Shown here: positions 44,162-51,958 of the stretch, one piece after another | Numbering within the stretch: position 1 is the first letter of the stretch | How the letters are laid out: the number at the start of each line of letters is the position of its first letter | NCBI GenBank assembly: GCA_965207585.1 | Contig: CBDBMT010000003.1 | Span: 2,046,001-2,110,000, forward strand | Direction: 5' to 3' | Length of the DNA stretch: 64,000 nucleotides | Source of the DNA: Bin87 sp965207585 | GTDB lineage: Bacteria > Chloroflexota > Dehalococcoidia > Lucifugimonadales > UBA3495 | Notes under the pieces: model-generated | Told to the model about the DNA's origin: nothing | Seen by the model: only the letters and a program-made list of their open reading frames with translations | Database searches by the model: none | Translations under genes and position numbers: made by a program

Positions 44162-44750
44162 CGGCCACCATCACGCTTACCGGACCGGCGATCCAGGCGG
44201 GCATCAATGCCCGGGACGCCGCCAGTTCGTCCAGGTCTTCGGCAGATAGTTTCCGGCGAATGACGCCGAGGCTCTCCTCAATCTCTTTGGGACCCAGCCA
44301 TGCCAAAGCGCGCACGGCGTCGCCGGCGGCGCGGCGCGGCGCTACAAGCTGCCACCTGGGGGCGTGTCGCAGGTCCACCGTCACCGCGCCGAGTTTCAGC
44401 CTGCGGTTGGGGCCGGAAGTCAGGTAAACGGACCTGACCGGCACCTGGGTGGTGAGCCCCAGGGCATTCGCCGCCGCTCCGCCGCAGGGTACAATCGTCT
44501 CTCCCCACAGTTCAGCCAGAGATTCGATCACCTTGTCAACTGACGGAGGGCGTGGGCCGAAACGGGTTTCCACAGGCCGGACGTAAACGCCCTGACAGAC
44601 TCGGCTCAGTCGCCCGCTGCGGGCAAGACGCGACAACGCCTGGTCCACCGCATCCCTGTTGCCCAGGTGAAGCAGGACGTTCGGGCACAGCAACGAGCCT
44701 TCGGGCAACTCCGACGCGTGTTCCATAATCAGGCGGGGCAGGCTTGGCAC
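44154..44750 (-). CDS. AbiEi-type antitoxin (DUF6088-like)
   Basis: Protein of 198 residues with an N-terminal winged-helix part (AVDQALSRLARSGRLSRVCQ then GVYVRP) and a C-terminal AbiEi-like domain (CGGAAANALGLTTQVPVRSV then YLTSGPNRRLKLG). It would bind its own promoter and neutralise the toxin. The start is GTG at 44750; an ATG eight codons in is an alternative. First gene of the pair, divergent from the nucleotidyltransferase operon with only 50 bases between. Confidence 0.8.
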   Translation of the reverse strand: MPSLPRLIMEHASELPEGSLLCPNVLLHLGNRDAVDQALSRLARSGRLSRVCQGVYVRPVETRFGPRPPSVDKVIESLAELWGETIVPCGGAAANALGLTTQVPVRSVYLTSGPNRRLKLGAVTVDLRHAPRWQLVAPRRAAGDAVRALAWLGPKEIEESLGVIRRKLSAEDLDELAASRALMPAWIAGPVSVMVAGG

Positions 44751-44800
44751 GGCGCGTATCCGTTGTTAGAATGTCAGAAATATATCATCAGGACTGACTA

Positions 44801-45712
44801 ATGGCAAGCAGGACCGCAAACGGGGTGTCCCTTCCTGAAACGGGGTGTCCCTTCCTGGAGTTGGCCGGGATGCTACCAATTCCGTCTCTGGGTTTGCCCG
44901 TTGCTTTTCCCGCGCAGTCAACGGCAGGTCGAAGGTCGATTAACTTGAACGCCAACAGGTACGTTGACCGGATTGTACGCAAGTACGAAGTAGAAAAGGG
45001 TCCCGGGACGGCTGTGTACCAGGCGGGGGAACGCCTCAGAGGGCTGATCCAGAGGTGGTACTCCACGCGCCTGGTGCGAGTCCACAACTCCGGTTCCTTT
45101 GCCAAGGGCACTTCAATCAGAGGCGGTACGGACCTTGACCTGTTCATATCGCTGAAACCCAGGTCGGGCAAGTCGTTGAGAAAGATGTTTGAGGGCCTTC
45201 ACCGGTACGCCGATCAGGAGGGGTTGAGTCCCCGCTGCCAAAATGTTTCTATTGGAGTGGAAGTGAACGGCGTAAAGGTGGACCTGGTGCCCGCGCGGAA
45301 GCACACCGGCAAGAGTGATCATAGCTTGTATCTCAGCAGACGGCAGGGATGGACCAAGACCAACGTGGACAAGCATATTTCTTTGGTCAGAAGGTCCGGG
45401 AAAAGCGCCGCGATACGCGCCGCCAAGATATGGCGGTCAAACCGTGGCCTGCATTTCCCTTCGTTCTATCTTGAGCTTGCGGTATTGCGGGCGCTTCAAG
45501 GGCGTGAACCCCAGGGCACTGCGGACGAGTTGAAGCGGGTGCTGGAATTTCTGGCAGCCAACTTCCCGCGAGCCGAGTTCATTGACCCGGCGAATAGCGC
45601 AAACATCATCTCTTCCGACCTGTCCCCAGACGAAAAGCAGGAAATCGCCAGGCAAGCCGGGGCTTCACTGGGCGGGGTACGGAATGGCCAGTGGGAAAGA
45701 GTGGTGTGGTGA
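44801..45712 (+). CDS. CD-NTase-like nucleotidyltransferase
   Basis: Nucleotidyltransferase of up to 303 residues with the OAS/CD-NTase-like active site: GSFAKGTSIRGGTDLDLFIS supplies GS and the Asp pair, and the third Asp is in VEVNGVKVDLVPAR. Such enzymes make nucleotide signals in anti-phage systems, but some add nucleotides to RNA. AGGA precedes the ATG at 44801. The first 48 residues lack family similarity and contain a tandem 20-bp duplication, so the TTG at 44945 (LNANRYVDRIVRKYE) may be the real start. Four bases separate it from the DUF6602 gene, an obvious operon. Confidence 0.72.
   Translation: MASRTANGVSLPETGCPFLELAGMLPIPSLGLPVAFPAQSTAGRRSINLNANRYVDRIVRKYEVEKGPGTAVYQAGERLRGLIQRWYSTRLVRVHNSGSFAKGTSIRGGTDLDLFISLKPRSGKSLRKMFEGLHRYADQEGLSPRCQNVSIGVEVNGVKVDLVPARKHTGKSDHSLYLSRRQGWTKTNVDKHISLVRRSGKSAAIRAAKIWRSNRGLHFPSFYLELAVLRALQGREPQGTADELKRVLEFLAANFPRAEFIDPANSANIISSDLSPDEKQEIARQAGASLGGVRNGQWERVVW
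44818..44857 (+). repeat. 20-bp tandem duplication at the start of the NTase gene
   Basis: AAACGGGGTGTCCCTTCCTG occurs twice head to tail. Twenty is not a multiple of three, so each copy is read in a different frame; this favours a regulatory role or a start further downstream. Confidence 0.85.
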
Positions 45713-45716
45713 ATCC

Positions 45717-46481
45717 ATGAGTATGGCAGAGGGCCGCAACCGGATAGACCTGAACAGCCTGTTCCAGAGCACCCAACAGAGGATGGTCGCTGAGTTGACG
45801 GGCATAAGAGGAGCGGTTGACCACGGGGGAACCCTGGGCGATGAAACGGAGTTGGCCTGGCTGGATTTTCTGGCCAGGGTTCTCCCCAACCGGTACCGGG
45901 TGGCCAACGGGTTTGTGGTGGATGCGGACGGACTTCGGAGCGACCAGATGGACGTCATAGTTTTCGACAGGCAATACTCGCCGCCTTTGTTCATGGGCGG
46001 AAACGTCCAGTACGTCCCGGCGGAAGCCGTCTACGCGGTGTTCGAGGTCAAGCAACGGATCGACAGCAGGAACCTGCGTCTCGCCTGCGACAAGGCTGCC
46101 TCCGTGAGGTCGCTGCGGCGAACCAGCGCGGTAATTCCTTCGGCTGACGGCGCGCTGGACCCAAAGCCACCCCACCGGATTCTTGCCGGAATCCTGGCTC
46201 TGTCCAACTCATCCCCCAGCGCTTTTCCAAAGGCGCTGAGGGAGGTGATGGCTCAGGTCCAGGAGGCTCAACGGCTTGACTTGGGATGCGCGCTCAATCA
46301 CGGTTCATTTGCGGTGAGTTATGGCGAATCCACTGTCGAGGGCGTCGTTGGAAGTTCCGCAGCTACGTCTCTGGTTACTTTTCTGTTCCGGTTGCTGACG
46401 GACCTCCAGGCTATCGGGACTGTTCCCGCCATAGACTATTCGGCCTATGTCAGAGCGCTCGAAATAGACGGTGGCGAGTAG
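45717..46481 (+). CDS. DUF6602 family protein
   Basis: Protein of 254 residues resembling DUF6602. The core reads DETELAWLDFLARVLPNRYR, then DQMDVIVFDRQYSPPLF and EAVYAVFEVKQRID, which has the D ... ExK layout of PD-(D/E)XK nucleases. The ATG at 45717 follows the nucleotidyltransferase stop by four bases. DUF6602 genes are often found beside nucleotidyltransferases in defence settings, which I offer as family knowledge with moderate certainty. It could be the nuclease effector of a signalling system whose signal the first gene makes. Confidence 0.65.
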   Translation: MSMAEGRNRIDLNSLFQSTQQRMVAELTGIRGAVDHGGTLGDETELAWLDFLARVLPNRYRVANGFVVDADGLRSDQMDVIVFDRQYSPPLFMGGNVQYVPAEAVYAVFEVKQRIDSRNLRLACDKAASVRSLRRTSAVIPSADGALDPKPPHRILAGILALSNSSPSAFPKALREVMAQVQEAQRLDLGCALNHGSFAVSYGESTVEGVVGSSAATSLVTFLFRLLTDLQAIGTVPAIDYSAYVRALEIDGGE

Positions 46482-46588
46482 CAGGGTGGAAATCATCGTG
46501 CGGCCTCGGTGCCTGTTCGCTGGAGACACCTAAATGGAATCCCTATAGCAGAACCTCCCAGCGGAAAGTTCGCAGTTCGGTACGCTTA

Positions 46589-46629
46589 GGCCCACCACCG
46601 TATCCGATACTGCTACTGCGAACTCCGCC
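46589..46629. other. candidate attR of the integrated element
   Basis: Matches 15875-15909 except for one substitution and a 6-base insertion (CTACTG repeated). It begins with the same nine bases as the tRNA-Lys 3' end, but no tRNA body precedes it. Weaker similarity to the recombinase 3' end continues to the ATG of the next gene. Confidence 0.6.
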
Positions 46630-46677
46630 TCCCTGGGCGACTCCAGCAGCGTCCTTTTCCCAATTGAGGCTATCCTC

Positions 46678-47868
46678 ATGCTGGAACTGAGAAACATCAC
46701 CCCCGACGAATTTGAGCGGTGGATGAGCACGGAGTCGCGGGCTCATGGGAACCGCCTGGCCCACGACCCGGAGCGGTTGCGCCCGCGTTTCGACCTGGAG
46801 CGATCCATCGCCGTGTTTGAGGATAGGCAGATCGTCGGCGGATGCCATTCGCACCTGCTGGATATGTCGATACCGGGGGGCACGTCGGTGGCGGCCGGCG
46901 TGTCCAACGTGGAGGTGCAGCCCACCCACACCCGGCGCGGCATCATGACCCAAATGATGCGCCACCAGATCGACGGCATCCACGAGCGGGGAGAACCCCT
47001 GGCCGCCCTGTTCGCCACCGAAAGCGGCATCTACGGCCGTTTCGGCTACGGCATCGGCGCGGTACATGAGCAGTGGTCCATCGAAAAGCGCCACAGCGCC
47101 TATGCCCAAAGGATCGAGAGCCCCGGTCGCCTGGAGTTCGTGGACCCGGCCGACATCCTGGAGAAACTGCCCGACGTGTCCCGTCGGGGAACCCAGGGCC
47201 GGCCCGCGGTGTTCCAGCGCGCCATGCACCACTGGGAGGACATGGCCCGCGATCCCATCCACTCACAGGGAGGGTCCGGCGGCGTGTTCTACGTGGCCTA
47301 CGTGGAGGACGGGCGCATCGACGGCTACGCCAGCTACCGCACCCAGCGGCCCACGGTGACGGTCAACGAGCTGGTTGCCGTCACGCGGGAGGCGTCCGCC
47401 GCCCTGTGGCGGTTCTGCTTCGACCTCGATTTATACGAGCGTATCGAGGCCATGAAGCGCCCCGTAGACGATCCGCTGCCCTGGATGCTGGCCGACTCGC
47501 GCCGAATGCAGCGTTCCACTCGCGACGGCCTCTGGGTGCGCGTCGTGGACGCCGCGGCAGCTTTAGAGCAGCGCACCTACGCCGCCGGCGACCAGTTGAC
47601 CCTGGAAATCCGCGACGAGTTCTGCGATTGGAACCGGGGGTGCTGGAGCCTGGAAACGTCGCCCGAGGGCGGCAATTGCCGGCGGGTCACCGGCGGTGCG
47701 GACCTGGCGATCGACGCGTCGGCCCTGGCCTCGGTTTACCTGGGCGCGGTCAGTTTCGGGACACTGCAACAGGCCGGCTTGGTGGACGAGGCCACGGGCG
47801 GCTCCGTGGAACGGGCAGACCGGGCGTTCACCGTGCCCCTGAAGCCGTGGACGCCCTTCAACTTCTGA
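46678..47868 (+). CDS. Eis-like GNAT N-acetyltransferase
   Basis: Protein of 396 residues of the Eis (enhanced intracellular survival) type: N-terminal GNAT domain with the acetyl-CoA loop in VEVQPTHTRRGIMTQMM, a second GNAT-like region, and a C-terminal sterol-carrier-like domain; the chain ends in Phe, whose carboxylate is catalytic in Eis enzymes (WTPFNF). They acetylate amines, including aminoglycosides and lysines. GAGG stands eight bases before the ATG. It is the first chromosomal gene right of the element, and its leader lies within the repeat-like sequence. Confidence 0.85.
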   Translation: MLELRNITPDEFERWMSTESRAHGNRLAHDPERLRPRFDLERSIAVFEDRQIVGGCHSHLLDMSIPGGTSVAAGVSNVEVQPTHTRRGIMTQMMRHQIDGIHERGEPLAALFATESGIYGRFGYGIGAVHEQWSIEKRHSAYAQRIESPGRLEFVDPADILEKLPDVSRRGTQGRPAVFQRAMHHWEDMARDPIHSQGGSGGVFYVAYVEDGRIDGYASYRTQRPTVTVNELVAVTREASAALWRFCFDLDLYERIEAMKRPVDDPLPWMLADSRRMQRSTRDGLWVRVVDAAAALEQRTYAAGDQLTLEIRDEFCDWNRGCWSLETSPEGGNCRRVTGGADLAIDASALASVYLGAVSFGTLQQAGLVDEATGGSVERADRAFTVPLKPWTPFNF

Positions 47869-47880
47869 CGAGGTGACAGC

Positions 47881-48639
47881 ATGGGCAGGATGGACGGCAA
47901 GGTCGCGTTGATCAGCGGCGGGGCGCGCGGTATGGGCGCGTCCGAGGCCCGCTTGTTCGCCCGGGAAGGCGCGGCGGTGGTGATCGGTGACATCCTGGAC
48001 GAGGAAGGGGAGGCGACGGCGGCATCAATAGAGGGCGATGGAGGCCGCTGCCGCTTCGTTCACCTGGACGTGACCCAGGAAGTAGACTGGCAAACCGCCG
48101 TGGCCGAAGCGCTGTCGCAGTTCGGAAGTCTCGACGTGTTGGTCAACAACGCCGGCATCGGCAGCAGCTCGTTCGAAATCCACGAGGAGCCCGTGGAACT
48201 GTGGGACCGGACCATCGACGTGAATCTGAAGGGCGTGTTCCTGGGCACACGCGCCGCCGTGCCCGCCATGCTGGAGGCCGGCGGTGGCTCCATCATCAAC
48301 ATATCCTCCCAACTGGGCATCGTCGGCGTGCCCTACAATGGATCGGCGTACCAGACCTCCAAGGGCGGCGTCCGCATCTTCACCAAGGCCGCCGCATTGC
48401 AGTACGCTAACCGGGGCATCCGGGTCAACTCGGTGCATCCCGGGCCGATTGTCACGGAGATGACTCGGGCCGGCCGCGACGATCCCGAGCGGCTGTCGAT
48501 CATGCTGGCGCGCATCCCCATGGGCCGGTACGGCGAGGCGGAGGAAGTGGCCAATGCCGTGCTCTACCTGGCCTCCGATGAGTCGTCCTTCGTCACCGGC
48601 AGCGAGGTCGTGGTGGACGGGGGCTGGACGGCTCAGTAG
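47881..48639 (+). CDS. short-chain dehydrogenase/reductase
   Basis: Classical SDR, 252 residues. Cofactor motif SGGARGMGASEARLF (TGxxxGxG type), NNAG in DVLVNNAGIGS, catalytic Ser in INISSQLGIVG, Tyr and Lys in YNGSAYQTSKGGV, and the PG motif in VHPGPIVTEM. It ends in DGGWTAQ as usual. NAD(P)-dependent oxidation of an alcohol or hydroxysteroid-like substrate; the substrate is not known. Starts 12 bases after the Eis-like gene, so probably co-transcribed. Confidence 0.9.
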   Translation: MGRMDGKVALISGGARGMGASEARLFAREGAAVVIGDILDEEGEATAASIEGDGGRCRFVHLDVTQEVDWQTAVAEALSQFGSLDVLVNNAGIGSSSFEIHEEPVELWDRTIDVNLKGVFLGTRAAVPAMLEAGGGSIINISSQLGIVGVPYNGSAYQTSKGGVRIFTKAAALQYANRGIRVNSVHPGPIVTEMTRAGRDDPERLSIMLARIPMGRYGEAEEVANAVLYLASDESSFVTGSEVVVDGGWTAQ

Positions 48640-48640
48640 G

Positions 48641-49558
48641 TCAGGGGCGGTCGACAGCGGTGAACCGTTCCAGCTGATCGATCATTTGCTCAGGCGTGGC
48701 GGCCCGGGGCTCCACGACAAGATAGTCGAGACCGGCCTGTACGTAGTCAATCACGTCGGCGGCTATCTGCTCGGGAGAACCGCGTAGTGGCGTTCGGCCT
48801 GCGCCATCGAAAGGCTCGTCGGTGATATCCAGGCCGGCCCTCAAGGAGATGGTGAAACCATCCTTGGTCTCACCGCGTGACGTGCGCAGTTCGCCGATCC
48901 GTGCCGAAACTCGTGCCACGTCGGCTGGGCTTTGCCGCACGCCGTGCCACCCGTCGGCGATGGTCGCCGCGCGGCGCAAGGCCGGTGGGCTGATGCCACC
49001 GGTCCAGATTGGCGGATGAGGCTTCGAGACGGGCGACGGCGCCATGCCCACGCCGGCGACGCTGTAATGCGTACCGCGCACGTTGGGCTCAGGATTGGTC
49101 CAGAAAGCCTTCAGCAGAGCGATGTGCTCGTCGGTCACCGCTCCCCTGGCCTCGAAGTTGGAGTCCAGGGCCGCGAACTCCTCGGCCATCCAGCCCACGC
49201 CGGCGCCGACGATGAGCCGGCCGTTGGAGATTACGTCCAGCGTGCCCAGCATCTTGGCGTTGAGCACCGGATGGCGGTAGGGCAGCACCAGCACGCTGAA
49301 TCCCAGTTGCAGCCGAGAGGTCACTGCGGCCAGGTAGGCCAGTGTCGTAACCGGTTCCAGGATACGGTCGCTGGTGGTCAGGGGGAACCGTCCGTCGCTG
49401 CGGTACGGGTACGCCGAACGCAGGTCGCTGGGTATTGCGATGTGGTCACTGAGGAACACGCCGTCGTAGCCCAGATGTTCAGCGTTCTGGGCGATACGCG
49501 CCAGGGAATCGATGTGGGCCAGGGGACCGACGTTGGGCAGGATTGCGCCGTATTTCAT
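48641..49558 (-). CDS. luciferase-like (LLM class) F420/flavin oxidoreductase
   Basis: TIM-barrel bacterial-luciferase-like monooxygenase or F420-dependent oxidoreductase, 305 residues, resembling the TIGR03619 group: MKYGAILPNVGPLAH start, GYDGVFLSDHIAIPSD, VLPYRHPVLNAKMLGTLDVI, VGAGVGWMAEEFAAL and PPIWTGG. The ATG at 49558 is chosen by homology to the usual opening; the frame runs 49 codons upstream. Convergent with the SDR, one base between stops. Substrate unknown. Confidence 0.88.
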   Translation of the reverse strand: MKYGAILPNVGPLAHIDSLARIAQNAEHLGYDGVFLSDHIAIPSDLRSAYPYRSDGRFPLTTSDRILEPVTTLAYLAAVTSRLQLGFSVLVLPYRHPVLNAKMLGTLDVISNGRLIVGAGVGWMAEEFAALDSNFEARGAVTDEHIALLKAFWTNPEPNVRGTHYSVAGVGMAPSPVSKPHPPIWTGGISPPALRRAATIADGWHGVRQSPADVARVSARIGELRTSRGETKDGFTISLRAGLDITDEPFDGAGRTPLRGSPEQIAADVIDYVQAGLDYLVVEPRAATPEQMIDQLERFTAVDRP

Positions 49559-49717
49559 ACTCAAAACCGTGGGTTGAGGGGATCGGCCGGCGAGCGATTT
49601 CAGTTGACACTCCGGCAAACCCGATGCTAGCATAATCAGCCGCCGGATCGGGAGATTCCCGCCGGCGTTAACGGGTGGGCGCTCCGTCGCCGAGCCCCTC
49701 ACCAAGGAGTACTACAG

Positions 49718-50854
49718 ATGGCCGACCAGCCTGAACTGCACCGCGGTTTGATGAACGTGTACATGGACACCACGGAGTCCAGTTTCATCGACGGCGAAAT
49801 CGGAAAACTGCTCTATCGTGGCTACAACATCCACGATCTGGCCGAGAAGTCCACCTTCGAGGAAATCATTCACCTGGTGCTCTACGGAGAGTTGCCGTCG
49901 CAAGCGGAACTCGCCGAGACGGACGGCTACCTGCGCGCCAACCGACGCATCCCCGATGAAATCATCACGGTCATCGACGCGGTGAAGTCGGCCCATCCCA
50001 TGGATGTGCTCCAGACCGCGCTTATAGGCCTGGCCGCGTTTGACGAGGAGTCCGAGGACAACTCCAGGGAAGCCAACGTCCGCAAGGCTCTGCGTCTGAC
50101 CGCCCAGGCTCCGAGCATCGTTACGGCCCACCATCGCGTCCGATCCGGCCTGGAGCCGGTTGCGCCCAACCCCGACCTGAACCACGCCGGCAACTTCCTC
50201 TATATGCTCTTCAACGAGGCGCCGGACGAAGAGACCGTCTCTCTGATGGACGTGGACTTCATCCTGCACGCTGAGCACGGCGTCAACGCGTCTTCCTTCG
50301 CCGCCCGTGTTTCCGCCTCCACCAATTCGACGCTGCACGCCGCCGTCTCCGGCGCGGTGGGCACGCTGAAGGGCCCGGCCCACGGCGGCGCCGCCGAAGA
50401 AGTGATGAAGATGTCGATCGAGATCGGCAACCCCGAAAACGCCGAAGAGTACGCCCGCAACAAGCTCAATAACCGCGAGCGCATCATGGGCTTCGGCCAT
50501 AGGGTCTACAGGGCGGAAGACCCCCGCGCGCGCCACTTGCGTGAGCGCTCCCAGGCTTTGGGCGAGAAGCGCGGCGACCCTCGTTGGTTCCAGATCCTGA
50601 CGCACCTGTCCGAGGACGTGATGGCGCCGTACCGCGATCGGGGCATCTACGTCAACGTGGACTTCTACGCCGGCTCCATCTACCACCTGCTGGGCATACC
50701 CTCCGACCTGTTCATTCCGATCTTCGCGTTGGGTCGGGTCCCTGGCTGGTCGGCGCAGTGCATCGAGCAGTACGCGAACAACATCCTGTTGCGGCCGCGC
50801 CTCCACTACGTCGGTCCCATGGACCGTGAGTACGTGCCCATCGAACAGCGGTAG
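49718..50854 (+). CDS. citrate synthase/2-methylcitrate synthase family
   Basis: Type I citrate synthase fold, 378 residues, typical of the short dimeric bacterial form. Catalytic residues are visible: His in ILHAEHGVNASSF, His in GPAHGGAAEE, His and Arg in MGFGHRVYR, Asp in VNVDFYAGSIY, and the C-terminal Arg in LLRPRLHYVG. Condenses acetyl-CoA with oxaloacetate to enter the TCA cycle; 2-methylcitrate synthesis cannot be ruled out. AAGGAG precedes the ATG. It stands alone with its own terminator. Confidence 0.93.
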   Translation: MADQPELHRGLMNVYMDTTESSFIDGEIGKLLYRGYNIHDLAEKSTFEEIIHLVLYGELPSQAELAETDGYLRANRRIPDEIITVIDAVKSAHPMDVLQTALIGLAAFDEESEDNSREANVRKALRLTAQAPSIVTAHHRVRSGLEPVAPNPDLNHAGNFLYMLFNEAPDEETVSLMDVDFILHAEHGVNASSFAARVSASTNSTLHAAVSGAVGTLKGPAHGGAAEEVMKMSIEIGNPENAEEYARNKLNNRERIMGFGHRVYRAEDPRARHLRERSQALGEKRGDPRWFQILTHLSEDVMAPYRDRGIYVNVDFYAGSIYHLLGIPSDLFIPIFALGRVPGWSAQCIEQYANNILLRPRLHYVGPMDREYVPIEQR

Positions 50855-50877
50855 GCCAGATCGGATCTCGATATGCG

Positions 50878-50911
50878 CAGGGGCGGATAGATATCCGCCC
50901 CTGTTGTTTGG
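50878..50911 (+). terminator. terminator after citrate synthase
   Basis: Perfect stem CAGGGGCGGAT / ATCCGCCCCTG with a 4-base loop, followed by TTGTTTGG. It also lies at the 3' end of the convergent lipoprotein gene. Confidence 0.75.
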
Positions 50912-50927
50912 TCACGTGTGATGCGGC

Positions 50928-51869
50928 CTATGGATAGACTTCCAGGTTGCCCAAGTGGATCTCGACAATGATCTCACGTTCCCCGGTTGTTCCGTGGGAG
51001 TGGCTGTGCCCGTCATCACTGTGCGCGGGCTGGCCGGTTCCGCTGGCTTGGCCCACGTCGGGCACGGCGACTGTAACCGTGGACTCCACCTTCTCGCCGT
51101 TGAACACCAGCTCGCTATGATCGTTGGTGTTCAGTGAGACGCGGATTTCGCGTTCGCCGGGCGCCAGTTCTTCGATGTGGTACTGGTTTTCGAAAACTCG
51201 ACCCAGCTTCACCCCGTCTACATAAATGTGAGCGTGGCCGGCGCCGGGCGCATGGGCCTGGTCGACCAGTTCAGGGGCGAAGCGAAAGCCTTCGGTGGCG
51301 ATTTGCACATCGATGCCGCCGTGGGCATCGGGTTCCGCCGTGATTGCGACGCTTACCGGCGTCTCCGACACCACCAGAGCCGGCGCGTCGGTGCCATGAT
51401 GGTCCTCTGCCATCCCGGCATCGGAGGCTGCAAATACGTGGAAATTCAGCGCGAACGCCCCGGCGGTGTTGGCCTTGAAAACCAGCTCGCCCGGATGTCC
51501 TGGCGCGACCTCAGCCGTCAGGTCGTAGCCGTGCAGGTGGATCTCACCCTCTTCGTCGGCTTTGAACGCTAGGCGAACCGTGTCCCCCTGGGAAACGCGC
51601 AGGTCCTCGCGGGTCAGGGTGGTATCCCGATTGACGATGGGCAGGTTGATGACCACGCCGTCCGCTGAAGATTGGTTCGGCATCCCCGGGCCGGATTGGT
51701 CATTGTTACCGTGCTCGTTGGTCTGGCGCCCGACTGCGGATGCCGAGGGTTCGGTCGGCTCGACGGGGTTCGACTCGGCGGCGGCTCCGCACGCCAGGGT
51801 GGAAACCAACGCGACGGCGACAATCAGGGGCAATGCCAGCCGGAAGAATGGATGATGCAACAATTCCAT
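50928..51869 (-). CDS. secreted lipoprotein with cupredoxin-like features
   Basis: Predicted 313-residue lipoprotein. The signal peptide ends in the lipobox LVSTLAC (Cys near residue 27). A Gly/Asn-rich linker precedes a beta-rich domain (LRVSQGDTVRLAFKADEEGE then IHLHGYDLTAEVAPGH) typical of cupredoxin-like folds, and a second domain (AGHAHIYVDGVKLGRV) resembles DUF4399-like folds. The C-terminal region carries a His-rich stretch (HSDDGHSHSHG). Metal (copper) handling at the cell surface is plausible, not shown. GGAGG precedes the ATG at 51869. Downstream of the His-rich membrane protein. Confidence 0.7.
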   Translation of the reverse strand: MELLHHPFFRLALPLIVAVALVSTLACGAAAESNPVEPTEPSASAVGRQTNEHGNNDQSGPGMPNQSSADGVVINLPIVNRDTTLTREDLRVSQGDTVRLAFKADEEGEIHLHGYDLTAEVAPGHPGELVFKANTAGAFALNFHVFAASDAGMAEDHHGTDAPALVVSETPVSVAITAEPDAHGGIDVQIATEGFRFAPELVDQAHAPGAGHAHIYVDGVKLGRVFENQYHIEELAPGEREIRVSLNTNDHSELVFNGEKVESTVTVAVPDVGQASGTGQPAHSDDGHSHSHGTTGEREIIVEIHLGNLEVYP

Positions 51870-51958
51870 GAATAGAATCCTCCGTAGGGGTTGGCGCGCG
51901 CGGATCGCTGCCACGCAGCGGCCAGCGTGTGCCGAAGTTGAAACGGGCAGTGGAGGAT

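Larger units (their letters stand above)
15884..46629. mobile_element. integrated mobile element of about 30.7 kb at tRNA-Lys
   Basis: Bounded by the att-like direct repeats. Carries a serine recombinase at the left end, element-type regulators (RHH, ImmA/XRE, HTH array), a replication-relaxation protein and a DNA-transfer ATPase, with cargo in the right two thirds (IS1380 copy, giant surface protein, membrane protein, AbiE pair, nucleotidyltransferase/DUF6602 pair). Genes on both sides are ordinary chromosomal metabolism. I see no relaxase and no type IV secretion channel genes, so it is better called an integrative mobilisable element, or an ICE with an unrecognised transfer module. Confidence 0.7.

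Noticed and set aside
44818..44857. Tandem 20-mer considered as a start of a CRISPR or iteron array
   Set aside because: Only two copies, head to tail without spacer.
46543..47262. Long minus-strand reading frame opposite the Eis-like gene
   Set aside because: It is the antisense of a well-supported acetyltransferase; only its end, which overlaps the att-like repeat, resembles the recombinase tail.
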